A stretch of 30,996 nucleotides of DNA from Myxococcales bacterium (GCA_020430865.1 JAGQIY010000863.1:1-30996); one strand, 5' to 3'; positions 9,546-18,101 are shown, counted from the first letter of the stretch. Translations and numbers: made by a program. Notes: generated by a model not told the origin, from the letters alone.

Positions 9546-11204
9546 ATGAGAGTTATGTCGGCAAGAGTTCTTGCTCCGGCGAGCCGCTCTGGAAACGGTT
9601 CGAACCGAGAGCCTCGCAAGCCCGACCACGGCTTCGTCCGTGGTGTGTTGGCGGCTTGCATCGTGTTGCTCGTCTGCGTTGCGAGCAGGCCTGCAAAGGC
9701 ACAAGACGATGACGAGTGGATCACCCCAGCTCCAGCCGAGCCGGTAGACCGCGCAACAGATGCCGCTCGCGCCGCAGACGCCGCAGACGCAGCAGACGCC
9801 GCAATCGCGCCCGCCCCGGACGACGCCGACTGGGATGATGCGAGCGACGATCTGGGGGAGGAATACAGCGATCAGGGCGCCGCTCCTGCGACGGACGAGT
9901 ACGCGGACACCGACCCCACGGCGCTCGATGACTTCCGGCCCTACCTCGACCCTCACGGCCAGTGGGTCTACGACCCGGTCTACGGTCAGATCTGGGTACC
10001 CAACCGCGCGGAAGTGGGCAAGGACTTCGCGCCCTACGTGACCAACGGCTACTGGGGCGAGGACGAGAACGGCGACTGGATCTGGATCAGCGGGTACGAC
10101 TTCGGCTGGGTGGTGTTCCACTACGGGCGCTGGGTGTGGGTCCCAGACGTGGGCTGGGCGTGGATCCCGGGTCGTCGATACGCTCCTGCATGGGTCGTGT
10201 GGCGCGTTCCGAGCGACGACTACGCCTACATCGGCTGGGCACCGATGCCCCCGAGCTGGGGCTGGCACGGCGGTGTCGCGGTCTCGCTCTGGGTGTATCC
10301 ACCGTACCCCTACGTGTTCTGTCCAACGGCGTACGTGTATCACCGCCACGTCCACACCTATGTCGTGCACGACCACGCCCGAGTGCGCTATGCCGCGCGG
10401 CACACGCGGCGCTATCACCCGCGGCACCACCGCCCACGCCCTGGACACACCGCCGCTCGGCCTCGGCGAGGTCCTTCAGCGAGCGAAGCGCACGTACCTG
10501 CAAGCTCGCGACCAAAGAGCCGAACCCCGGCTGACCCTCGCGCAGTTCAGGCTTCCAGGCGGAGCACCGCGAGCAAGCTGCGCAAGGCGGGCTACCGCGC
10601 CAAGGCGCTGCCCGGCTCCTCCGCAGCGAACCGCGCCAAGGCCATCAAGCGCGGTGGACGTCCGCTGGCTGCGCGCAACTTCGAGAGCGCGCCAAGGCCC
10701 AGAGTGACCGCAAAGGGCGCTGTTCGACCCGCCCCGGCCGCCCGGCGCGGGAGCCGAGCTCGCCCGGCTGCAGGGACCGCGCGCAGCGCTCCGCGCTCGC
10801 GTACGCTACGCCCCGGCTCCAGCTACAGTGGCGGGCGCAAGGCGACGCCCAGAAGTTCCTCGCGGTACCGGACCACCAAGACCCCACGCCGCGCGCCTCG
10901 CGCCAAGCGCCCGACACGCAGCTACCGTCCCAAGGCGGCCCCCGCTCCCGGCTATCGCCCAAAGTCGCGCTCGAGCCGCAGCTCCCGCTCCTACCGCCCC
11001 ACTCGGTCCTACCGACCCAAGGCAAGCTCGAGCCGCTCACGCAGCTATCGCCCGAGCGGCTCGTCGTCGGACTACAAGAAGAAGAAGAAGTCGAGCAGCC
11101 GCAGCTACACACCTCGGCGCTCCCCATCTCGAAGTCACTTCCGCGGGAGCCGCTCGTCTTCTCCTGCGCCACGCAGAAGCGCTCCCGTCCGTCGTCGTCG
11201 CTAA
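9546..11204 (+). CDS. DUF6600-like secreted protein with long basic Ser/Arg tail
   Basis: The product is 552 residues from ATG 9546 (ATG 9555 is an alternative). The frame is open back to 9138, but the export signal (GVLAACIVLLVCVASRPAKA, about 33-52) sets the real N-terminus nearby. Residues 53-125 are an acidic Asp/Ala linker. Residues about 128-260 are a Trp/Tyr/Gly-rich module: LDPHGQWVYDPVYGQIWVP, NGYWGEDENGDWIWI, FGWVVFHYGRWVWVPDVGWA and YIGWAPMPPSWGW. I recognise this repeat style from DUF6600 proteins of myxobacteria; no function is known to me. Residues about 285-552 are very basic and low-complexity: His/Arg first, then Ser/Arg with repeated RSYRP units and a KKKKK run. The tail probably binds a polyanion such as DNA, polysaccharide or polyphosphate outside the cell; that is inference. 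A lipoprotein gene follows after 12 bases. Confidence 0.78.
   Translation: MRVMSARVLAPASRSGNGSNREPRKPDHGFVRGVLAACIVLLVCVASRPAKAQDDDEWITPAPAEPVDRATDAARAADAADAADAAIAPAPDDADWDDASDDLGEEYSDQGAAPATDEYADTDPTALDDFRPYLDPHGQWVYDPVYGQIWVPNRAEVGKDFAPYVTNGYWGEDENGDWIWISGYDFGWVVFHYGRWVWVPDVGWAWIPGRRYAPAWVVWRVPSDDYAYIGWAPMPPSWGWHGGVAVSLWVYPPYPYVFCPTAYVYHRHVHTYVVHDHARVRYAARHTRRYHPRHHRPRPGHTAARPRRGPSASEAHVPASSRPKSRTPADPRAVQASRRSTASKLRKAGYRAKALPGSSAANRAKAIKRGGRPLAARNFESAPRPRVTAKGAVRPAPAARRGSRARPAAGTARSAPRSRTLRPGSSYSGGRKATPRSSSRYRTTKTPRRAPRAKRPTRSYRPKAAPAPGYRPKSRSSRSSRSYRPTRSYRPKASSSRSRSYRPSGSSSDYKKKKKSSSRSYTPRRSPSRSHFRGSRSSSPAPRRSAPVRRRR
9771..9806 (+). repeat. 9-bp tandem repeat coding Ala-Ala-Asp
   Basis: Four imperfect 9-base units (GCCGCAGAC, GCCGCAGAC, GCAGCAGAC, GCCGCAATC) encode AADAADAADAAI in the acidic linker of the DUF6600-like protein. 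The repeat is in frame, so copy-number change would alter linker length without a frameshift. Confidence 0.7.
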
Positions 11205-11216
11205 CGGAGTCACCCG

Positions 11217-11774
11217 ATGCTCTTGAATCGTATCACTCGCTGCTCGATACTCGGCGCAGTCGCCACCGCCCTGGCCACCGGCTGCTACTACAAGGACGAT
11301 CGTTCCGCCCGGAAAGATCCCGATCCAGGACCCCAGGTAGTCGTAGCGGAGATCGACACGGGGGCCACGCTGAACCAAGAGCCCGGCGTCGGAGCCGGAG
11401 CGTTCATCGAGTACCTGGGGGATGGCGACTGGCACGTGTTCACGACCTGCGACACGGAGATCTCACGCTATGAGTGCCGCTGGGATATCGTCGCGACCGT
11501 GGGCGAAGGCGTCTGGATCGACAGCGTTCAGGGCGCGGACCTGGAGGTCGACGACGACGTCTTCAGCAGCGAGGGCTACGACGCGCAGTTCGTTGGCTAC
11601 ACCGCGCTCGACTACGACCACATGTATTTCCACACGGATCCTGGAGAGACGGTACGTTTCGAGGCCTACCTGGACGACATCCGCGACCCACGCTTCATCT
11701 ACTGGATCGGTAAGGGCGCCATCCACGACGGCGCCCCGAGCAATCCGGTGGACCTCACCCCCTCGAGCCCCTGA
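11217..11774 (+). CDS. Small lipoprotein of unknown function
   Basis: The 185-residue product has a lipoprotein signal: MLLNRITRC, a short hydrophobic core and the lipobox LATGC, with the likely lipidated Cys at residue 23. The mature part is acidic and rich in Asp, Tyr and Gly (ADLEVDDDVFSSEGYD, YDHMYFHTDPGETVRFEAY), with three further cysteines in the middle (TTCDTEISRYECRW is one close pair). The strand-rich pattern suggests a small beta-sandwich, but I do not recognise the family. ATG 11217 follows an AACGGAG ribosome site by 7 bases. It lies 12 bases after the DUF6600-like gene on the same strand, so the two are probably co-transcribed and co-localised in the envelope. Its acidic surface could complement the basic tail of its neighbour; that is speculation. 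Confidence 0.8.
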   Translation: MLLNRITRCSILGAVATALATGCYYKDDRSARKDPDPGPQVVVAEIDTGATLNQEPGVGAGAFIEYLGDGDWHVFTTCDTEISRYECRWDIVATVGEGVWIDSVQGADLEVDDDVFSSEGYDAQFVGYTALDYDHMYFHTDPGETVRFEAYLDDIRDPRFIYWIGKGAIHDGAPSNPVDLTPSSP

Positions 11775-11778
11775 TCGC

Positions 11779-11798
11779 CACGTCGCCAAGGCGACGTG
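11779..11798. terminator. Palindromic hairpin between convergent genes (bidirectional terminator candidate)
   Basis: CACGTCGCC (11779-11787) and GGCGACGTG (11790-11798) are perfect complements, giving an effective 8-bp stem with a 4-base loop. It sits 5 bases after the lipoprotein stop and 20 bases beyond the stop of the minus-strand hydrolase gene. No T-run follows on either strand. Confidence 0.55.
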
Positions 11799-11818
11799 AC
11801 GCGCGGCCCTCGGGTGCG

Positions 11819-13654
11819 TCAGGGCGCGACCACGTCTGCGTAGCTGAACTCGATGTTCAGCTTGCGCGCCCGGCGCGCGTTGTAGGGTTGCATCAACCCC
11901 CGGCGCGCCGCTCGTCGCATCACCGGGTCCGGCGTGCCAGCCAGCGCCGCGCGGTAGTCCTTCACCGCAGCGCTGCGCCTGCCGCTCAGGTCACGACAGC
12001 GCGCGCGCCACACGTAGGCCGCCGCCACGCGCTCGGGGTCGGGATGGCCCAGCTGGAGCACGCGCTCGAACGCTTCCTCGCTACTGGCAACGTTGCCCGC
12101 CTGGAGCTCGAGCAGGCCGCGCAGGTTGTGGAACAGCGGCTGGTCTGGCTGCAGCTCACAAGCCTCCGCCATGCGCCGCCGCGCCCCGCTCAGATCCTCC
12201 GCGTCGGTGTACGCAAGAAACGCCTCGGAGTACGCCGCGAAACCGGCGCGCGCCGAGCGCGCAGCTCCGAGCGAAGGCACGAGCCCCGAGGCCCTGTCCG
12301 GCGCGGCACGTCCCTCGGTGGAGGGAACGGCGCCGATCAGCGGCGCGTGGTCTTCGGTCTTCAGGCTGAATGCCTCGAAGCGATTGGCAGCCGTGGGCGC
12401 GTCCCCGGTGGCGACCCACACGATTCCGTCTTCCGGCTTGAACACCACCGAGGCGACGGTCATCAGCATGCTGATCGAGGCGCGCAGGCGACACTCGTTG
12501 TTCCCGGTATCCGCAAGGATTTCCGCCATGGTCTCCTGGTTGATGCGACCGGCGTGTTGCTCGAGCAGCTGGTTCACTCGCGCGTGTCGTCCCGCGTTGG
12601 CGCGCCAGTAGGATGGGTACAGGTTCTGCTCCGTCGCTCCAAGCTCGGGGTCGAGGAACACGTTCGCATACCCGAAGTGCGTGTCTGGCGCCGCGCGCCG
12701 AATCGCGACCTGGCGGGCGGGGTTCTCCTCGAAACACAGCACCTCGCGCCGCTTGCCGTCGGTGATGATGTACGTCCAGCAGCCGATCGGACGGTGCGCA
12801 CGCAGGATCGCTTCGGCTTCTTCCAGGTTCTCCGCGTGACGCATCACGATGTCGCCGACGGTGCCGACGGGGGTTCCTCCCAGGCGCACCTGATCGGTGA
12901 ACATGTGCTGGTGCATGGTCAGGGTGAGGCCCGCCTCGTTCATCGCGGTGACACCTCCCAGTAGAATCCCCGCGGCAGCAACCGACACGTAACGCATGCC
13001 CTCGTCAGGCTCGTGAAACACCACCGCTTGGTGCTTCGGCCAGGTGCCGACGCCGTGGTAGTCGAAGTTTCGAGCGTGGAGCAGCTTTCCGTCTTGCGTC
13101 GCCTCACCCCAGGCCACGGCGGAGGTGCAGCCGAGGCTCAGATCCAGGCGATGCCGCACGGCAGGCCCCGGACGCCCGAGGCGCGTGAGCTGGGTTACCA
13201 CCCAGAGCATGGCGTCCGGCATCGTCGATCCATCGAGCAGGTGACGCTCATCGAGCTCGGCGCCGTCTGCCAAGCCTCGCAGCGCCTCGCGCGCGAACGC
13301 TGGCAGCTGCCGCTCGACGGAGCGCCCAACGGTTTGCTGCAGCGCTCGGCGTGCGATCGGCGCCGCCCCCCCGAGGGGCCTCAGCAGCTTCTCGAGATAC
13401 TCGCTGAAGTAGCTCACCGGGCCCGTCGGGATATGCTCTCTCAGCAGCGTCCCGTGCTGCAACCCCATCTCGTAGAAGCTGCCCTTGAGCTTCAGCACGT
13501 GCAGACCGGCCACCCGCCTGTGCCACGCGGCTCCGAACTCCCTTCGGGGGCCGAGTGGCGGCTCGGAAAGTGGCCGACCGCGATCTGACGACTCCACCTG
13601 ATCTCCAGACGAAGCGCCACCTCTCAGCGTAGAAACGCCTAGCTCTTGAATCAT
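11819..13654 (-). CDS. C45-family (acyl-CoA:6-APA acyltransferase-like) Ntn hydrolase fused to TPR domain
   Basis: The product is 611 residues from ATG 13654, which has a clear GGGGAGAGAGA ribosome site; the frame is open upstream to 14059 only because it shadows the regulator gene. Residues about 50-430 match the C45 autoproteolytic acyltransferase/hydrolase family, the fold of the fungal isopenicillin-N acyltransferase. KGSFYEMGLQHG precedes the domain, and SLGCTSAVAWG carries the presumed N-terminal nucleophile Cys176, exposed after self-cleavage between G175 and C176. LHARNFDYHG (D198) and TAMNEAGLTLTMHQH (N239) follow. Residues about 470-590 look like two or three TPR-like helical pairs (ACELQPDQPLFHNLRGLLEL, RVLQLGHPDPERVAAAYVWRA). 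Substrate is unknown; the family cleaves or forms amide bonds of acyl groups. No signal peptide is seen. It lies 74 bp downstream of a FadR-type regulator, suggesting an acyl substrate. Confidence 0.85.
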   Translation of the reverse strand: MIQELGVSTLRGGASSGDQVESSDRGRPLSEPPLGPRREFGAAWHRRVAGLHVLKLKGSFYEMGLQHGTLLREHIPTGPVSYFSEYLEKLLRPLGGAAPIARRALQQTVGRSVERQLPAFAREALRGLADGAELDERHLLDGSTMPDAMLWVVTQLTRLGRPGPAVRHRLDLSLGCTSAVAWGEATQDGKLLHARNFDYHGVGTWPKHQAVVFHEPDEGMRYVSVAAAGILLGGVTAMNEAGLTLTMHQHMFTDQVRLGGTPVGTVGDIVMRHAENLEEAEAILRAHRPIGCWTYIITDGKRREVLCFEENPARQVAIRRAAPDTHFGYANVFLDPELGATEQNLYPSYWRANAGRHARVNQLLEQHAGRINQETMAEILADTGNNECRLRASISMLMTVASVVFKPEDGIVWVATGDAPTAANRFEAFSLKTEDHAPLIGAVPSTEGRAAPDRASGLVPSLGAARSARAGFAAYSEAFLAYTDAEDLSGARRRMAEACELQPDQPLFHNLRGLLELQAGNVASSEEAFERVLQLGHPDPERVAAAYVWRARCRDLSGRRSAAVKDYRAALAGTPDPVMRRAARRGLMQPYNARRARKLNIEFSYADVVAP

Positions 13655-13728
13655 GACTATCTCTCTCCCCTGCTCCCACGTTCCGCGCCCGTGAGAGCAC
13701 GAGCGAGATAATTTCCGTGGGGTTATAT

Positions 13729-14448
13729 TCACTGGCGCGGCGGCCTCCAGGTCCTGGCCACCTCCTGCAGCTCCTGATTCGCCCAACCGTGAAAGGCGCT
13801 CACCATCTGCGTGACCGTCTCCACGTCCCGTCTGCGAATCGCCGCCACCAGACTGCGATACGCGACCACCTGCTGTTCCGTCGCTTGCCGCACGCTCCCG
13901 AGCAGCGACCCCAGGTAGCCGTAGATCTGCCGATTCCAGTGCGAGAGCATGACGAAGATCGGGTTCTGGGTTGCGCGAGCGATGCACAGGCCGAGTTCGT
14001 GCAGCTCTTCGTCGAAGTCCTCCGGACAGCCGACGCACTCCGCGATCCGCGCGACACACGCATCCAGCGCCGTCAGATCGCTCTCAGTGCGGCGCTCCGC
14101 GGCGAGTCGTCCCATCTCCACGTCGAGCAACGCACGCAGCTCGAGGAAGTGGCCGAGCATGGTGACGTTCACTCGACCCGCGCGATCCACGAGCATCGCC
14201 TTGAGCACCTCGGGGGTCAGCGACTGCATCGGGTCGAGCACCTCGGTGCCGCGGCGTCGCACAGGCCTCACCAGGCGGTGCACCTCGAGCAGCTTGTTCG
14301 CCTCGCGCACCGCACCGCGGTTCACTCCGAAGCGCTCAGCGAGCTCGGCTTCACTGGGCAGCACGGAGCCTACCGGCAGCTCTCCCGACACGATCTGGTC
14401 GAGCAGCGTCAGCGCTACATCATCGGCTTTTCGCGTACCTTGTCCCAC
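13729..14448 (-). CDS. GntR-family regulator, FadR/FCD type
   Basis: The product is 239 residues. Residues 8-72 are a winged helix-turn-helix of the GntR type: LLDQIVSGELPVGSVLPSEA, then LAERFGVNRGAVREANKLLE and a wing with VRPVRRRGTEV. Residues about 95-225 are an all-helical FCD-type ligand domain (LELRALLDVEMGRLAAERR, HELGLCIARATQNPIFVMLS). FCD regulators bind small acids or acyl-CoA-like ligands. ATG 14448 starts 17 bases from a palindrome (14465-14477) that fits FadR-type operators, so self-regulation is likely. The next gene downstream, the C45 hydrolase, is the natural target. The ligand cannot be read from sequence. Confidence 0.92.
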   Translation of the reverse strand: MGQGTRKADDVALTLLDQIVSGELPVGSVLPSEAELAERFGVNRGAVREANKLLEVHRLVRPVRRRGTEVLDPMQSLTPEVLKAMLVDRAGRVNVTMLGHFLELRALLDVEMGRLAAERRTESDLTALDACVARIAECVGCPEDFDEELHELGLCIARATQNPIFVMLSHWNRQIYGYLGSLLGSVRQATEQQVVAYRSLVAAIRRRDVETVTQMVSAFHGWANQELQEVARTWRPPRQ

Positions 14449-14464
14449 AGCTCGCAGCGGAGTA

Positions 14465-14477
14465 TAAGTCCGACTTA
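14465..14477. promoter_or_regulatory. Candidate GntR operator
   Basis: TAAGTC-C-GACTTA is a perfect 13-base palindrome. Its GT...AC core fits the FadR-subfamily operator pattern (GT-Nx-AC). It lies just upstream of the start codon of the GntR gene, in an A/T-rich patch of otherwise GC-rich DNA. Confidence 0.65.
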
Positions 14478-14600
14478 ATCAGCTGCAAGGCCATTTTTAT
14501 GCGGGGCCTGACCTGGCCCGCCGGCCAGTATTTCCACGAGGACGACTCCACTGGCGTGAGCCCGCAGGCGGCTGCTTCGGGTTTGGGGGTGAGGGAGAGC

Positions 14601-15518
14601 TCAGCGAGCGCCAGCGCGGGCGTCCTCCAGGCCCTCGAGCGGCGCGGCCGCCAGCGCTCGCTCCCGCAGATCTCGGGCCGTCGCACCTTTTCCGTCCGGT
14701 AACCAACCGGGCGGCCTCAACAAGAACCCGAGCTTGTTGCCCGCGCCCTTCGCACGACCGGCGTCCCTGAACATCGCCGCCCACTCGTGGAAGGCGATGG
14801 TCACGGGGTTGTAGGTCTCGATGTTCTTCGTCAGGCCGTAGTCCACCTCGGCGCGCTCCGGCTCGAACGTGCCGAGCAGACGGTCCCAGATGATGAAGAT
14901 GCCCGCGTAGTTGCGGTCGAGGTACTCGGGGTTCCGACCGTGGTGCACACGGTGATGGCTCGGTGTGTTCAGCACCCACTCCAGCGGTCCGAGCTTCGGA
15001 ACCAGTTCCGTGTGGAGAAAGTACTGGTAGATCAGGCTGATGGTCTGAGCGACGAGGATCAGCGCCGGATGAAAGCCTAGCAGTGCGAGCGGCGCCCAGA
15101 AGATCGGACCGGTCATGGGCGTCGTCCAGCTCTGTCGCAGCGCCGTGGAGAGGTTGTAGTGGACGCTGGAGTGGTGATTCACGTGCGCGGCCCAGAAGAA
15201 CCGCACTTCGTGGTGCACGCGGTGGAACCAGTAGTAGCAGAAGTCCTCGCAGAGGATCAGCACCGGGAGCGCCCACCACGCGGTCTCGGGTATGTCGAAG
15301 ATCCGGAACTGGTAGACCCACAGGTACAGGCCGAAGCTCGCCGCCTTGAACAGGAACGACAGGATCACGTTGCCGATCCCCATCGCGAGGCTCGCAGCGG
15401 TATCCCTTCCGGCGTAGCCGCGGCCGCGACGGCGGTGCTTCCTGCCGAGCAGGTACTCCAAGAACATGGTCCCGAAGAACATCGGGATGGCGAACAAGAT
15501 GTACGTCATCTGACTCAT
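14601..15518 (-). CDS. Fatty acid hydroxylase / sterol desaturase superfamily membrane protein
   Basis: The product is 305 residues with about four hydrophobic segments (near 5-22, 42-70, 80-95, 137-170). The di-iron histidine boxes are intact: HRVHH (99-103), HVNHH (112-116), an isolated H169, and HHRVHH (188-193). This is the superfamily of integral membrane di-iron oxygenases that hydroxylate or desaturate fatty acids, sterols, carotenoids or alkylglycerol ethers. PSHHRVHHGRNPEYLDRNYAG and WDRLLGTFEPE are typical of the sterol-desaturase/alkylglycerol-monooxygenase-like branch, but the substrate is not certain. Its ATG overlaps the stop of the TetR gene as ATGA, so the two are translationally coupled and the TetR protein probably controls it. 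Confidence 0.92.
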   Translation of the reverse strand: MSQMTYILFAIPMFFGTMFLEYLLGRKHRRRGRGYAGRDTAASLAMGIGNVILSFLFKAASFGLYLWVYQFRIFDIPETAWWALPVLILCEDFCYYWFHRVHHEVRFFWAAHVNHHSSVHYNLSTALRQSWTTPMTGPIFWAPLALLGFHPALILVAQTISLIYQYFLHTELVPKLGPLEWVLNTPSHHRVHHGRNPEYLDRNYAGIFIIWDRLLGTFEPERAEVDYGLTKNIETYNPVTIAFHEWAAMFRDAGRAKGAGNKLGFLLRPPGWLPDGKGATARDLRERALAAAPLEGLEDARAGAR

Positions 15519-16192
15519 GACACACCCTCCACTGGACCCACTGTGGCGGAACGCTTCCGTTGAGCCGCGAGCAAGCCGATGGCTCGGGCGAAATCCGCTC
15601 GGGCCGCTCGGTCGATGAACGAGAGTTCCCCCTGGCTGCTCTCGGGTTGAGGCAACACCATGCCGGTGAGAGCGGCCCCCTGCATGGCCGCCATGATGCC
15701 GTCGATGGTCGAGTCGAACTCGGAGCTATCTGCTGCCTCGGGGAAAAAGAACGCCGCCTCGTTGCGCAGGTTCTGTCGGTGTTCCATCAACACCGGCTGC
15801 AGGGTCGCGCGCAGCTCGGCGTCGGTGCGCGCGGCGACGTACAGCTCGAAGGCGACCTGCAGGGGCGCGTCAGTGAAGACACCCCAGAGCAGCTCGAGCG
15901 CCGCTCCCAGTCGATCGGGGTGGTCGATGATGCTGATGAACGTGTTGCGATACCCCTGCACCAGCCCCTCGAACAGCTCCTCCGTCGCGGCGCCGAGCAG
16001 CTCCGCCTTGCTCGGAAAATGCTTGAACAGCGCGCCCTGGGAGACCCCTGCGCGCTTGCAGATCTCGGTGGTGGTCGTGCGCGCGTAGCCAAGCTCCTCG
16101 ATGCTCGCGATCGTCGCGTCGATGAGGCCTTGTCTGGTGGCGATGGCGCGCGCCTGTTGAGGCTCGGGAGCACGCGATCTTTCCTTGGGCAT
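15515..16192 (-). CDS. TetR/AcrR-family regulator
   Basis: The product is 225 residues. Residues 16-66 are the family DNA-binding domain: ATRQGLIDATIASIEELGYA, TTTTEICKRAGVSQGALFKH and FPSKAELL. The rest is a helical ligand domain with no assignable ligand. The gene overlaps the membrane di-iron hydroxylase gene by 4 bases (ATGA). Two palindromes lie 12-42 bases upstream of the start codon, so autoregulation of the operon is likely. Many TetR proteins paired with lipid-modifying enzymes sense acyl-CoA or free lipids; that would be a guess here. Confidence 0.94.
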   Translation of the reverse strand: MPKERSRAPEPQQARAIATRQGLIDATIASIEELGYARTTTTEICKRAGVSQGALFKHFPSKAELLGAATEELFEGLVQGYRNTFISIIDHPDRLGAALELLWGVFTDAPLQVAFELYVAARTDAELRATLQPVLMEHRQNLRNEAAFFFPEAADSSEFDSTIDGIMAAMQGAALTGMVLPQPESSQGELSFIDRAARADFARAIGLLAAQRKRSATVGPVEGVS

Positions 16193-16203
16193 AGCTGGCA
16201 GCC

Positions 16204-16234
16204 TATCTAAAGATAGTGACTTGTCACTTTCTTT
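16204..16234. promoter_or_regulatory. Overlapping palindromes, candidate TetR operator
   Basis: AAAGA-T-AGTGAC-TT-GTCACT-T-TCTTT (16209-16234) is a 26-base palindrome with one mismatched pair. A shorter palindrome, TATCT-AA-AGATA (16204-16215), overlaps its left end. The site is A/T-rich, unlike its surroundings, and lies directly upstream of the TetR start codon (16192). Confidence 0.72.
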
Positions 16235-16343
16235 TTTGGAAGGGCGAATTCGTGCATATTTTCAACCACTTAAGGCTCCGGCGCAGTGATGACCCCGCTT
16301 GCGAACGCTTTCAGAGGCGCCTCACGTGAGGTCGCGACGCTGG

Positions 16344-18101
16344 CTAGCGCGGACGCTGGTAGATCCAGATCACGGGTACGCCGTCGTGAGCCCCGACCCA
16401 CGCGGGCCGCACGGTGCCGAACGCCACCCACACCTGGTACTCGACCTTCAGCATGTGAGGTTCGTGGTGATAGATCGCGATGTCCGCGTCGCTGGGGCGC
16501 CACACCACCTGCAGATCCCGGCGTAGACGTCCGTCCTTCACCATCATCTGCCAGCTCTGCTGCGCGGTGTCGTGGATGAAGATACGAGCGTTGCGGGGCG
16601 CCTCACGGTTGATCCACTCGGCGGCATAGCCCGTCGCGTAGCCCCAGAACGTGCGGTTCAGACCCAGGCTCGCGGCGCCGGGCGCACCGCCGACCAGCGG
16701 CACGTATGCAGAGAGACCCCACGGATGAGAATTCCACGTGGTAACGACTGGGGCGCTCAGCACGGCGCAGGTCACTGCGACCTGCAGCCCGCGTCGCAGG
16801 GCCACACGCTGGCTCCTCACCAGGAGCAGCAGGCGATCCAGACTGACCCACAGGCCCACGGCAGCGAACAGCGCCACGAACGGATACGCCTGGATCCAGT
16901 GCTTCGTGCCTCCGAAGATCGGGGTGTCGGACTTCACCCACGGGCCATAGCTGACCAGCACGCAGCACGCCCACAGCGCGAAGCTGGGGAAGTGCAGTGG
17001 CAAGGCGCCGCTCGGCTTTCGACGCAGCCAGCGCAGGCCCTCGACCAGGGGCCTCCTGAACGCCACCACCAGACCCAGCGCGAACAGGGTCAGAGTGATC
17101 GTGGGCACCGTCGCGACGGTCATCACGGGTGCGTATCCACGCGGCATCGGAGGCTGCCAGTAGGTGTGCCCCAGGAACTCCATGTTGTAGTAGTCGTGGT
17201 GCAGGTGGAACCTGGCGTAGCCGCGTAGCCGCTCGGCCGTGTGATGCCAGATCCAAGGCCACGTGGCGTAGAACAGCGCTGGCCCGATGGTCGCCATGCA
17301 GAGCCACGCTTTCAAGGCGCCCCGACGGCCTTCCAGCGGTCGTCTCCAGAACTTCAGCTGCCCGAGCAGCAGCAGATGCGGCGCGAGCGCGAACGGCAAC
17401 AACCAGGAGTTGTGCTTGGTGTTGAGCAGCAGGCCGTAGAGCACTCCGGTGAGGATCGCCGCTCCCCAGCGCCCGCTCTGGGTGGTGCGCCAGTAGGCGT
17501 AGGTCGTGACCAGCCACATGGCCAGCACGGGCATGTCGAAGCAGTCGAGGTGCGAATGGTAGAACACCCGCGGCATCGCCCCGAGCAGCACCGCCCCCGC
17601 CAGGGCGCACAGCCGACCCCGGAAGTCCGTGCCCAGGATGCGCCGCGCCCACAGGTAGACGATGGACAGCGCCGAACCGCTCAGCACCATCGCCGGGAAG
17701 CGAAACGCCGTACCTTCCTCCGCGAACCATTTCCACTTGGCAAATGGGTACATGTAGGAGAGGGCGAACAGACTCTTGACGAAGGCTGGGTGCTCGCTGT
17801 TCGCGCGCCAGAAGCGATCCACCACGGCGGGCTCGAGCGCCTGCTTGGGCGTGCTGAGCAGGATCTGGAACCACTGGGCGTAGCTCTTCGACGCCTGGAA
17901 GTAGAACCCCTCGTCCCGCGCATAGCCCAGGTTCTTGACGGTCGAGAGCAGGATCGCCACGTAGGCCACGGCGAGGCCCAAGGCGATCGCCCAGTCGATG
18001 CTTCGGGCGCGCCAGCCCAGCTCGCAGCGCGGCGGGGGAGCGAGCTCCACAGGCGGGGCGCTCGACGTGGGTTCTGCTTTCGAGCTCTCGGGAGCGCTCA
18101 T
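16344..18101 (-). CDS. GT39/ArnT-like polytopic glycosyltransferase (GT-C fold)
   Basis: The product is 585 residues with roughly ten or more membrane segments, beginning near residue 36 (WAIALGLAVAYVAILLS). The first extracytoplasmic loop carries the acidic pair D63-E64 in YARDEGFYF, followed by NSEHPAFVKS. Both are hallmarks of the ArnT/protein-mannosyltransferase (GT39/GT83) group, which takes sugar from a polyprenyl-phosphate donor. The C-terminal part (about 480-585) is a soluble domain with INREAPRNARIFIHDTAQQS. The acceptor could be protein, lipid or glycan and is not determinable here. The ATG overlaps the stop of the upstream single-pass protein gene (ATGA), so the two form one operon. 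Confidence 0.9.
   Translation of the reverse strand: MSAPESSKAEPTSSAPPVELAPPPRCELGWRARSIDWAIALGLAVAYVAILLSTVKNLGYARDEGFYFQASKSYAQWFQILLSTPKQALEPAVVDRFWRANSEHPAFVKSLFALSYMYPFAKWKWFAEEGTAFRFPAMVLSGSALSIVYLWARRILGTDFRGRLCALAGAVLLGAMPRVFYHSHLDCFDMPVLAMWLVTTYAYWRTTQSGRWGAAILTGVLYGLLLNTKHNSWLLPFALAPHLLLLGQLKFWRRPLEGRRGALKAWLCMATIGPALFYATWPWIWHHTAERLRGYARFHLHHDYYNMEFLGHTYWQPPMPRGYAPVMTVATVPTITLTLFALGLVVAFRRPLVEGLRWLRRKPSGALPLHFPSFALWACCVLVSYGPWVKSDTPIFGGTKHWIQAYPFVALFAAVGLWVSLDRLLLLVRSQRVALRRGLQVAVTCAVLSAPVVTTWNSHPWGLSAYVPLVGGAPGAASLGLNRTFWGYATGYAAEWINREAPRNARIFIHDTAQQSWQMMVKDGRLRRDLQVVWRPSDADIAIYHHEPHMLKVEYQVWVAFGTVRPAWVGAHDGVPVIWIYQRPR

Noticed and set aside
13655..14059. Extension of the C45 hydrolase frame into the GntR gene
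   Set aside because: ATG 13654 has a strong ribosome site, and the extra residues are a low-complexity shadow of the regulator.
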